Part shown: in pieces, positions 26,301-35,269 of the stretch
How positions within the stretch are numbered: the first letter of the stretch is position 1
How the letters are laid out: each line of letters begins with the position of its first letter
Assembly: GCF_024713945.1 (NCBI RefSeq)
Contig: NC_134685.1
Location: forward strand, 3,095,001 to 3,159,000
DNA from: Dermatophagoides farinae
Lineage: Eukaryota > Arthropoda > Arachnida > Sarcoptiformes > Pyroglyphidae
DNA length: 64,000 bases
Direction: 5' to 3'
The notes under the pieces: model-generated
Databases searched by the model: none
Seen by the model: only the letters and a program-made list of their open reading frames with translations
What the model was told of the DNA's origin: nothing
Made by a program: the position numbers and the translations under genes

Positions 26301-27870
26301 TACTCACCATATCTGATTGTTTTGAAATGTTTGCTTCTTCAGCCGATGATGGTGGTAGCTGTAATAAACATGATGCATATGAAAAATTAATCCGATTGAT
26401 TATTGATCCAATTATTCATGATGGTGAAATAACCAATGATGAACGGACATCACGTTTGGATGCAATTGTCTATTTGTTTGTTGAAAAATTTCATCATCCA
26501 TTAATCAAAGAAAGTCTTGTTGCTACGATTGCCGATACGGTTTTTTCATGTTTTTCCACAGAAAATCTTGATCATTGTACACGACCATTGTTGAATATTT
26601 GTTTTGAATTTATTCGTCATTTTTTACTGAAATCAACACCAAATCTTTTTAATTGTTATATTGAAGTCATTACCTGTGGTATTACCAATCTACCCATTGA
26701 ACATCGAACCAAGTTTCATCAAACTGTTAAAGTTTTATTGACAAAACTTTGTCGTAAATTTGGTTTCGATCTAATCGATAGTATGGTGTCAGATGATTAT
26801 AAAAAAGTGATGAAAAATATTCGAAAATTGGAAGAACGAAAAAAGAAACAGAAAAAACAATCAACATCTGATGACGATAATGATGATGGCGATGGCCAAT
26901 CGGATCGAAAATCAATGTAAGTTTTGAATTTTTATTTTAGTTTTTTTTTTGCTTATAATCTTGATTTATTTACAGTCGTTCAAAAAAATCAAGAAAATCA
27001 CGAAAATATCTTGATTTTTCCGATGACGATGAAGAAGATGTTGAACGTTTTGTTAATGATGAATTCGATGATATTGGTGATGATGATGATGATGATGATG
27101 GCCACAGTATCAGGAAAAGTTTTCGTAGCCGTACAAATAAACATTTGGATATCACTTCTCGTCTTTCAAATGTATCGATCAAAAGCTATATACGTGAATC
27201 TGTGGATGGTGATCCTATTGATTTGCTTAGTTCGAATGCAAAACAAAATGTTTTTTCAAAAATACCGACAAAATATAAACAACAACAACAACAACATAAT
27301 AATGATAATAATGATTCATCAGTAGATAACAATTCAAATAATATTAATAATAATTTACCATATGGTGAAGATGGTCGTTTAAATATTGGTAGATTACTTG
27401 ATCAATTAGAAGGAAAACGTGGTCAAAAACGATCAGCTGATGATTTGAATATCAATGATGACGATGATGATTCTGATGACGATTCAGATGATGATACACA
27501 ATTCAAATCAAAATCTTATAAACCAGGTGGTCGTGGTATTCACCGGCCTGTTGTTGCTACATCATCAACAACAGGCAATGATAACAAATCAACGATATCA
27601 TCGAAAAAATCTACAAAATCTAAAAAAAGTTCAATCACAAACCATCACGGTGGTGGTGGTGATGTTTATAGATCGAAAAAAGCTTCTGGTGATATGAAAC
27701 GACGTGGCCTACCTGATCCATATGCTTATTATCCATTGAATGCAATGTCATTGAATAGACGTAAACAACTAAAACAACGTGGTCAATTGAAAGCAATTGT
27801 AAAAAGTGCCCAAAAAGGTGCAGCCAAAGGGCATCATATTCGAAATAAACGTCGTAAAACAGAAAAATAA
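23330..27870 (+). CDS. RRP12: RRP12-like pre-ribosome export/processing factor
   Basis: RRP12 is a HEAT-repeat nucleolar and nucleocytoplasmic protein needed for pre-40S and pre-60S maturation and export. Exons are 23330-26916 and 26976-27870, with a 59-bp GTAAGT/ACAG intron, giving 1,493 residues against 1,297 in human. Matches along the length include NCTNVSFDKFL, the NUC173-type ETETEYFSGLMLALD, SAELNARLLNALYDYQPN, FAKNLLPILFNIYTNE and KLCRKFGFDLIDSMV. The conserved tail has GGRGIHRPV, KKASGDMKRRGLPDPYAY, LNRRKQLKQRGQLK and a basic end. An acidic stretch rich in Asp spans about 1180-1240. The start at 23330 is preferred over the in-frame ATG at 23276 because the 18 extra residues are not basic and do not resemble the family; the position is still a choice. 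Confidence 0.93.
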
Positions 27871-27897
27871 TGTATTTTTATTATTCAAATTCAAAAT

Positions 27898-27929
27898 TTT
27901 ATTTTTCATATCATAAAAAATAAAATAAA
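27898..27929. terminator. Interleaved polyadenylation signals of RRP12 and MPP10
   Basis: The two stop codons are only 69 bp apart. Plus-strand AATAAA hexamers for RRP12 lie at 27919-27924 and 27924-27929. A minus-strand AATAAA for MPP10 is read at 27903-27898, with another at 27882-27877. Cleavage 10-30 nt past each signal would make the two mRNAs overlap tail-to-tail. Confidence 0.65.
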
Positions 27930-27939
27930 AAACCTACAT

Positions 27940-29991
27940 CTATAATTTTAATTTTTTAGCCAAATTGGCTTGCTGAATGATTATTGGTTTGGCTTTTTTC
28001 TGTATTTTTTGTAATTCATTTTTTTCTTGTAAACGTTGGAAAAATTTTGTCGATGATTTTAAACTTTTACCATCTTCTATGGCTTCAATTTCCAATTTTC
28101 GTTTATCTGTATGATGATGAGCATTTAATTTCATTTTTGATGATTGATTGAATCGTTGTTTAACACTTTGTTTCTTTTTCTTTAATCGTCGTGAACGTTT
28201 CTTATCCGTCTGTGTACGTTCACCGCGGTCTTGTAAAACTTTTTTATCACGTGTACTAAACACTTCTTCTGGTGCTAATAATTTCATATCGCTAACAGAA
28301 TCCGGTACAATTTCTTCCACTGTTATGGCTGGTAAATTTGTTAGGATTTTAACTTCAGGCGCAGGTGGTCGTGGTGTATAATGGAATGCCGATAATGAAT
28401 CAAGTTTACGAAATAGTAAACGAATGTGGCGACGAATTTCTTTACGTGTTTCATTTTCTTCTACTTCGCCTATGGAAACAAATGCATCCAATGCTGTAGC
28501 AGTTGCTCCGATTTCTTGTTCTTTTTGTTTTTGTTGTTGTTTAAGATATTCTTGTTCATAAACTTCGGCCAGGCCAATTTTACTTTTTTCCGATTCCAAC
28601 ATAATACGGCGACGAAATTCGAATGGTTGTTCTTTTGGTTTCACTTTACGTTCAACATCATCGAATACTTTATCTTTGATACGTTGTTTGATTAATGTTT
28701 CTAAATTAGCAGTAGTTTCATCAGTTATTAATGGTGGTGGCCGAGATACATGATCAAATTGAACATGTTCTTCCAATAAACTATTCGATGGTCGAACACC
28801 GGCATTAGTTTCACCAGCAAATTGCCATCGTAGATCACTTGGCAATAAAAGTTCTTGTTCAGCTTTCTTGATTCGCTGCTGTAGCCGTAATTGACTTTTT
28901 TCATATTCCGATTTTTCCGGATCACCATCAATATTCGAATCATCATCCTCATTATTTGCTAATGCTTTCAGTTGTTGATTAATTTCATCATCCTCATCAT
29001 CATTGTCATCGTCATTTTCATTCATATCATAATCACGAGTATCCAAGTCAATATCATCATCTTGGTAATCACCATCTTCTTCGTTCTCTTCTTCGTCATT
29101 TTCATCATCAAAATTCATTGCTTGTTGTCGTTTGTTTGCAGTGGATGGAGGATCGAAAAAATCAGAATACATCGTCTCTTGATCATCATTTTCTTCATCC
29201 TCATCATCATTATCAGATGGAAATTCATACAGATGATCAATTTGTTCAATATCATCATCATCATCATACTCATTATGATTGTTGTCTTGCATTTCTTTTT
29301 CATCTTGTTCATCAAGATATCGTTCCATTTCATTAAGATCGAAAAAATCCACTTTATTAACCGTAGATTTTACTTTATCAATTGTAGTAGTGATTGGTTC
29401 TATCAATTGAAATTTTACACATTTCTTTTCTTTTGGAATAGAAATTGTTTTTTCATTTGGTTTCAGTATTGGTTTTGTAACAACTACATTATTAACGTTA
29501 ACAGTACGGTTGTCGTCTGTGGTCATATCAATATTCAACGTTATTGGCATTCGATTTGATAATAATTTCGATATATCATCGACAGAATGTACAATAAATG
29601 ATTGATTGAATAGTTCAAGTTGTTGCCAAATTTGTTCATCATCGAATTGATCAATCAATAGATTCTTCAATGGTTTCAATGATTGTTTTTCTTTGCCAAT
29701 CGATTTGATTGAAATATTCAAATCGGCCATCATTTTTTGGCCATGATCATATAATGTTTTTGTGATTGTTTTAAATTTCAATGAAATGTCTTCATTTGGC
29801 CTATTAGAAAGGATTGAACAATTATTACAATGACGACAACAACAACAAAAATGAAAAACTTACAATAAAAAATTGTCTGGATTTGATGATAATTGTTGAA
29901 AATTTTTTAAAATTTCATTTTCAATTAAAGATTTAATCTTTTTTTGATTCTGTGGCTGCGAATCTGATGATTTTCTTTTCGACAACTTCAT
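27940..29991 (-). CDS. MPHOSPH10: U3 snoRNP protein MPP10 (MPHOSPH10)
   Basis: Mpp10 is a U3 small nucleolar ribonucleoprotein component of the SSU processome, needed for early 18S rRNA cleavage; it binds Imp3 and Imp4. Exons on the minus strand are 29991-29864 and 29800-27940, giving 662 residues (human 681). The conserved C-terminal half is clear: VRPSNSLLEEHVQFDH, LETLIKQRIKDKVFDDV, KPKEQPFEFRR, SKIGLAEVYEQEYL, LFRKLDSLSAFHYTPRP, ILTNLPAITVEEIVP and LLAPEEVFS, ending in a basic tail and the family-typical KKLKL. A strongly acidic central region (about residues 210-325) is typical of Mpp10. It is tail-to-tail with RRP12 and head-to-head with TAF13. Confidence 0.93.
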
Positions 29992-30252
29992 TGTTTATAA
30001 ATAAATTGAAAATTGATCGAAATTCTTACAAAAATTTGCAATCATCCAAAAACATGTGCGAAAAGTTTTCTGAAAGAATCATTACAATCGACGTGAGAAA
30101 CTTTTTGGACATGATGATGAATACACAATATTGTTGTGGTTCTAAGATTTTAATTTAATTTAATTTCATTTAATTTTAATTTTTTTAAGTAAATCATCGT
30201 TTTTATTTCAAACTCCAACATAATCACAAATACGTGTACAATATAAAACAAT
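29992..30252. promoter_or_regulatory. Short divergent promoter of MPP10 and TAF13
   Basis: Only 261 bp separate the two start codons, so both promoters must lie here or overlap the genes. No TATA box or CACGTG E-box is seen; CATGTG occurs near 30053. The bidirectional role is inferred from geometry. Confidence 0.6.
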
Positions 30253-30864
30253 ATGGCCACTACTAATAATGATGAAAATTTGGACAAATCTTTGGACAAT
30301 TCAAATTCCGAATCGATTGGTAAAACGCAAGATGAACAAACCTCGTCGAATGTCGATAAATCATCATCATCATCATCATCACATTGTCATCCACCAACAC
30401 AACAACAGCAGCAACAACCACAGCAGCATCAGCATCAACAACAAACTGATAAAAAGAAACGTTTATTCTCAAAAGAGCTACGCTGTATGATGTATGGATT
30501 TGGTGATGATCAAAATCCATACACTGAAACTGTTGATATGCTTGAAGATCTAGTAATTTCATTCATTGGTCATATTGCACTTGAAGCATTAGAAATTGGA
30601 CGAACAGGACGTGTTACTGTTGAAGATGTAATGTATCTAGTACGCCGTGATCAACGTAAATATTCACGTGTTAAAGATTTATTATCAATGAATGAAGAAT
30701 TAAAACGTGCACGTAAAGCATTCGATGAAGTGGAATATGTTCAAAAGAAAAAGAAATTATCATCATCAACAAATAAAATGAATACAAGTGCTGGTGGTGT
30801 TGGTAGTCCTTTCAAATCGTTAGGACCATTGAATGCAACAAATTCCAATCACCAGAATTCTTGA
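30253..30864 (+). CDS. TAF13: TFIID subunit TAF13
   Basis: TAF13 is a small histone-fold subunit of TFIID that pairs with TAF11 and contacts TBP at the core promoter. The single exon encodes 203 residues against 124 in human. The core is almost identical to the family: RLFSKELRCMMYGFGDDQNP, YTETVDMLEDLVISFI, the histone-fold helices GRTGRVTVEDVMYLVRRD and VKDLLSMNEELKRARKAFDE. It is preceded by about 75 Ser/Gln/His-rich residues with no counterpart in human. It is followed by a Ser/Asn-rich C-terminal extension of about 35 residues. The start ATG follows ACAAT, and no closer in-frame start keeps the N-terminal charge pattern. Confidence 0.95.
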   Translation: MATTNNDENLDKSLDNSNSESIGKTQDEQTSSNVDKSSSSSSSHCHPPTQQQQQQPQQHQHQQQTDKKKRLFSKELRCMMYGFGDDQNPYTETVDMLEDLVISFIGHIALEALEIGRTGRVTVEDVMYLVRRDQRKYSRVKDLLSMNEELKRARKAFDEVEYVQKKKKLSSSTNKMNTSAGGVGSPFKSLGPLNATNSNHQNS

Positions 30865-30928
30865 TAAATTAATTTGACAATGAATAATGTGTGTGTGTAA
30901 TCTTATGTGTAATGTAAATTAAATTGAT

Positions 30929-30974
30929 TTTATTATTCAAAAAAAAAAAAAATTTTGTTTTTTGTACAAATAAA
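30929..30974. terminator. Interleaved polyadenylation signals of TAF13 and TMEM167
   Basis: A plus-strand AATAAA at 30969-30974 serves TAF13. A minus-strand AATAAA read at 30934-30929 serves TMEM167. The stop codons are 123 bp apart, so the 3' ends probably overlap. Confidence 0.6.
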
Positions 30975-30987
30975 AAAAATTTTCATT

Positions 30988-31200
30988 TCATGAAAACAAA
31001 ACCATTGCCGCCATGATCAGACAACATGCAGCCACCCAAGGACTTTTTCGTTCACCAATACGTGCACATTTCCAAAATGTTCCAAGAAATCCGGTTTTCC
31101 TACGATCCAATAAACTAGTAAAAGATCGTATATAAGTACAGGTACATATTAGTAATAAAATGACCACCAAAAGACTTTGAAAATTGAAAATGGCCGACAT
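30988..31200 (-). CDS. TMEM167A: Kish/TMEM167 small secretory-pathway membrane protein
   Basis: This single-exon 70-residue protein closely matches human TMEM167A (72 residues): the start [20 protein letters not shown], then [20 protein letters not shown]. It has two hydrophobic segments, about residues 8-27 and 54-69, with a basic loop between. The family (kish in Drosophila) is Golgi-associated and needed for constitutive secretion. It is tail-to-tail with TAF13 and head-to-head with NECAP. Confidence 0.95.
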   Translation of the reverse strand: MSAIFNFQSLLVVILLLICTCTYIRSFTSLLDRRKTGFLGTFWKCARIGERKSPWVAACCLIMAAMVLFS

Positions 31201-31775
31201 TTTTGCAAAAAAAAAAAAGAAAAAAAAACTCCGAAAACTTTAAATTCAAAAAAAAAATTGAAAAAATAGAGAGCTCCACAAAAACAACAAATACAAATCT
31301 ATTTTGACCGTAATGGATTGTCAACCTTTCTCGATACTCGATGTATAAATAGTGAATAGCTTCAACACATTGATTATTTATCATTCAAATGACGGGGTAA
31401 TCGTTAACCTGAAAAAAAACTTGATTTTTGTTGTTGTTGCTGTCCCATTTATTGTCATCATATTGTTAGCTATTGTCCTTTAATCCCAATCAACAAAACT
31501 AACGAATTGTTTTTTGTTGTTGTTGTTGTTGTTGAATGCTCACTGTCATCGCAATCATTTGGACAATAACAATAAAAAAGTTTCATTCATTCATTATGGT
31601 GATGGGAGTTTCATTTATCAAACAAAATTTTTTATTTTTCTAAACAAAACAAAGCAAAAAAAATCTCAATATATAGAGAATCCACTGTGACAGACGCATT
31701 AAACGATAATCAATAATATTTGTGAAATTATTCAAGAAACAACAAACGAAAATTCAACAACCACACACACAAATA
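31201..31775. promoter_or_regulatory. Divergent promoter region of TMEM167 and NECAP
   Basis: These 575 bp lie between the two start codons. They hold poly-A tracts near the TMEM167 start, TTG repeats near 31420-31535 and no recognisable core promoter element. No ORF here looks like a gene. Confidence 0.5.
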
Positions 31776-33049
31776 ATGGATGATTATGAACGTGTATTAT
31801 TAGTGAAACCGGATGTTCATGTTTATAAAATTCCACCACGTGTATCGAATCGTGCCTATAGGTGAGTGACTATCGCATTTCATTTCGAATGTTTGTGTTT
31901 TATGTATTTTTGTATAATATAACAGGGCATCAGATTGGAATCTTGATTCGCCTGATTGGAATTGTCGATTACGGTTAATTGCAAAAGGTGATGATTGTTT
32001 TATTAAATTGGATGAAAAATCTACTGGTCAATTTTTTGGCAAATGTCCAGTGGATAAATATCCAGGCATGGCAATAGAATCAGTATCGGATTCATCACGT
32101 TATTTTGTATTACGTTTGGTTAATGAACAAACAAATCGTACGGCATTTGTTGGCATCGGTTTTATTGATCGTAGTGATAGTTTTGATTTAAATGTTGCCC
32201 TACAAGATCATTTCAAGTAAGAAATTTAGATGGAATATGGATTTCAATGTAAATAATTATAATGATTATGATTACAGAATTGTTCATTTAGAACATAAAA
32301 ATGATGAAAAAGAAGATTGTGGACCAAAATTAGATTTGAAATTTAAAGAAGGTGAAACTATCAAAGTTAATCTGAATATTGGTGTAAGTATTGTGATTGA
32401 TTGATTGATTTTTGTTTCAAATTCATATTCATTGTATTTATAGAATAAAATTGGTTCGTCTAAACCTCGACCACCAAAATCATCCAGTAAAACGGCTAGC
32501 GGTGGTGGTATACTGTTACCACCACCACCTGGTTCTAAAATGATCTCTTCCACAAATCAATCATCATCATCATCAACAAAAACCATTACAACAATTGATC
32601 ATTTAGAATCATCATCGAAATCTAATCTTTTGGATGATCTTGATTCATTACATATCACTAGTTTGGTAAATAATCGTGATGGTGATGATGATGATGATGA
32701 TAATGATGATAGTAGTGATGGTTCTTGTCGTAAAATGGTGCTCAATAATAATCAAATAAAATCCATCGATGAATCATCAACAATGGATCAAATTTTTAAA
32801 TCATTCGTGCCTAAAGATTCGGATCATGTCGATCTTTTTGCTGATAATAATAATTCAATTATTGAAAATACAACAACCACTACTGCTGCATCAAAATTAT
32901 CAACGAATGATCAGATATGGTCAGATTTTACATCGTGCAATACTATTGCTACTAGCCAATTGAAACCGGAATCGATTGAAACATTTATGTCTAATGATGA
33001 TGATGATTCAACAAAAGCCAATCAATTTGATGATTGGGCTAAATTTTGA
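31776..33049 (+). CDS. NECAP: NECAP endocytosis-associated adaptor-binding protein
   Basis: NECAP proteins bind AP-2 and regulate clathrin-coated vesicle formation. Exons are 31776-31861, 31926-32216, 32278-32383 and 32444-33049, giving 362 residues (human NECAP1, 275). The N-terminal PH-like PHear domain is well conserved: [66 protein letters not shown] and [13 protein letters not shown]. The [20 protein letters not shown] segment follows, then the LLPPPPG motif. The remaining tail is Ser/Asp-rich and longer than in human. Two WxxF motifs remain, IWSDF and the C-terminal WAKF, matching the two AP-2-binding WxxF motifs of human NECAP (WGDF, WVQF). Confidence 0.95.
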
Positions 33050-33291
33050 ATTTGAATAATTTCTTTTTTTTTCTCCAATTTTAAAACACTTGTAATCTTA
33101 ATTTTCTATAAATGTTTTTTTTCTGGCAACAACAACAACAAAAAGAGAACATAGAATAGAATCAATCATTTGTGCTTAATCTGGTGGATACAACAAGATT
33201 AATGATCCGTAAAGATCCGTAATATTGTGATCAAAAGATAAACATTAGATAAAAATGAAATGGAATCAATGGAATTTGGTTGTTATTCAAA

Positions 33292-33302
33292 AATAAAATA
33301 AA
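33292..33302 (+). terminator. NECAP polyadenylation signals
   Basis: There are two overlapping AATAAA hexamers (33292-33297 and 33297-33302), about 245 nt after the NECAP stop. They are the first clear pair downstream. Confidence 0.55.
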
Positions 33303-33679
33303 CTACTCAGACCTGATTATTTTCAAGGTGTTTTTGTTTTTGTTGTTGTTGTTGAAAAAAAGGATTAATATTGATTTTGATTATCATCATTTTTTTTTTT
33401 TTTTTTTGGTGATAACATTTTTGTTGCTATTGTACTACCGATATATTTTGTCACATATAATTGGACAACTGCCACGAATATATATATCAATATAGTTGTG
33501 ATGATGTGGGTAATGATAAAATGCATCAACTTTGAATGTATATACAATGAATGATGACATTTTAGTATTTAAATCATTGTCACACGATGATGACAATGAT
33601 TTGTTGATTGAATCAAATTCAAATTTTTGAAATCTGTGTTTTTGTTTTTGATTTTGATTCTAAAAATGAATTATCAATT

Positions 33680-33799
33680 ATGCGACAATTGTATTATATG
33701 GTGTTTATCGACCGTAGTGGTCATGTTGATAGTATTTTTCATCGTATTAATACAGATATTTCATGGTGGAATTTTGTGATTTTAATCTATAAAAAATAA
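33680..33799 (+). CDS. Possible small ORF of 39 residues, unrecognised
   Basis: An ATG at 33680 opens a 39-residue frame (start MRQLYYMVFIDRSGHVDSIF) that ends at 33799. Its codon use (CGT, GAT, CAT) resembles the neighbouring genes and, unlike most spurious ORFs here, it is not low-complexity. The frame is open upstream to 33608. An AATAAA lies 14 nt after the stop (33814-33819), and the NECAP poly-A signals lie well upstream. I recognise no family. It could be a tiny gene, a last exon, or chance. Confidence 0.3.
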   Translation: MRQLYYMVFIDRSGHVDSIFHRINTDISWWNFVILIYKK

Positions 33800-34093
33800 A
33801 TGGCAACCTGTAAAATAAAGATGAAATTGAATTCGAAGAATTTTGTATTTTTATTTGAAAATACGCGGGCATTTGCTCAAATTTTTTTTTATGATGATGA
33901 TGATAAATAAAGAATAAAATAAAACCAAAAAACGAAAATTGAAATTTTTATATCCCGTCATCAAGTACGTATCAGAATTTGGTGTGTGTGTTAATGTTAT
34001 ATTGGTTGGCCGTTGAAATTTCAATTTCGAAATTTGTATTTTCTTTTTTTTTCTTTCTTTCATATTGTAAATTTCATCAAAATTATCTGAAAA

Positions 34094-35269
34094 ATGGAAT
34101 CACCATCGAATATACAAATGGATCTTGATGATGATGATGATGAATCATTCGATTTAGAATCTGATTTAATAGCATCTGAACAACAACAACAACAACAAGA
34201 AGCAGAAGAAGAAGAAAAAGAATTGATGATGAAAACAACAACATTGAATGATGAAACACGTCGTGAAGCTAAAGCTGCATTTGGTAAAATATTAAACGAA
34301 ATTCGTTGCATTGATTCAACGAAACATGATCTAATTCCAATGACAGAGAAATTAAATTCCTGTTTACATCATGAGAATAATTGTTTATCAAGATTTGGCA
34401 TCAATGAATTATTGCCTATGGATGCAAAAAATATGGCATTTGTTGCTGAACAATCTATTAATGTGGTTAGAAAATTTACTATTGTCAAAAAATTCGATAA
34501 ACATGAATTTCGTCGTCAATTACGTAAACGTTTGTTACAGAATTGTTTGCATACAAATTATTTTGATAATATTGATCCAATGAAACGAATACAGTTAATA
34601 CATTTGTATCCAACTGGTATACAATTTGATGATCATTATCATTATCAGGCACCATGTTTGTTGCCAACATTCACTACGGATGAAAACATCATACCATCAA
34701 CTAAACAACGACGTATACAACAACAAGAACAGACAAGAACAAAATTACCATCAGGTGTGGCCACACAGCCAACACAACAAAAACAATCAAACGATATGAA
34801 TAATGTTGATGAATCTGATAAACGTTTAGAGTATATTTATAAAACATTGAAAAAATTGGAAAAAAAATCCAACGATGGTGTACCATTTTTTCAGGCCATA
34901 TTGAATCCAAATGATTTTGCAACAACAATTGAAAATATGTTTAATCTGGCATTTTTGGCAAGACAATCACGTGTTATTATTAATGATCAAAATGATGATT
35001 ACGATGGCGGTGATGATGATGATGATAACGATGATGGTGGTGAACCGTTAATTTTTACCAAAGAACGAAATGATGAAAATAATCATAATGCTAATGATGG
35101 TGATGATGATGAAAATCATTTGGCTACTGAAATGAATAATAAAATTCCAATGAATAAAGAACCAAAACAATCACCATTATCATTCGACATGAAAACTTAT
35201 CACCAATTATTGGATAAATTATCCATTATACGACCGGCAATCAAAGATCAATCAACAACAAAATCTTAA
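34094..35269 (+). CDS. NSMCE4A: SMC5-SMC6 complex kleisin subunit NSE4 (NSMCE4)
   Basis: Nse4 is the kleisin that bridges the SMC5 and SMC6 heads and works with Nse1 and Nse3 in DNA repair and chromosome maintenance. The single exon encodes 391 residues (human NSMCE4A, 385). The C-terminal Nse4 domain is recognised by VPFFQAILNPNDFATTIENM followed by FNLAFLARQSRVII, which matches the family pattern of PxSFxxTVENxFxxSFLVRxGR. An N-terminal helical region (FGKILNEIRCIDSTKHDLI, NVVRKFTIVKKFDKHEF) fits the kleisin N-terminal domain. An acidic Asp run near 307-320 interrupts the C-terminal domain. An AATAAA lies at 35447-35452, 178 nt past the stop. Confidence 0.85.
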   Translation: MESPSNIQMDLDDDDDESFDLESDLIASEQQQQQQEAEEEEKELMMKTTTLNDETRREAKAAFGKILNEIRCIDSTKHDLIPMTEKLNSCLHHENNCLSRFGINELLPMDAKNMAFVAEQSINVVRKFTIVKKFDKHEFRRQLRKRLLQNCLHTNYFDNIDPMKRIQLIHLYPTGIQFDDHYHYQAPCLLPTFTTDENIIPSTKQRRIQQQEQTRTKLPSGVATQPTQQKQSNDMNNVDESDKRLEYIYKTLKKLEKKSNDGVPFFQAILNPNDFATTIENMFNLAFLARQSRVIINDQNDDYDGGDDDDDNDDGGEPLIFTKERNDENNHNANDGDDDENHLATEMNNKIPMNKEPKQSPLSFDMKTYHQLLDKLSIIRPAIKDQSTTKS

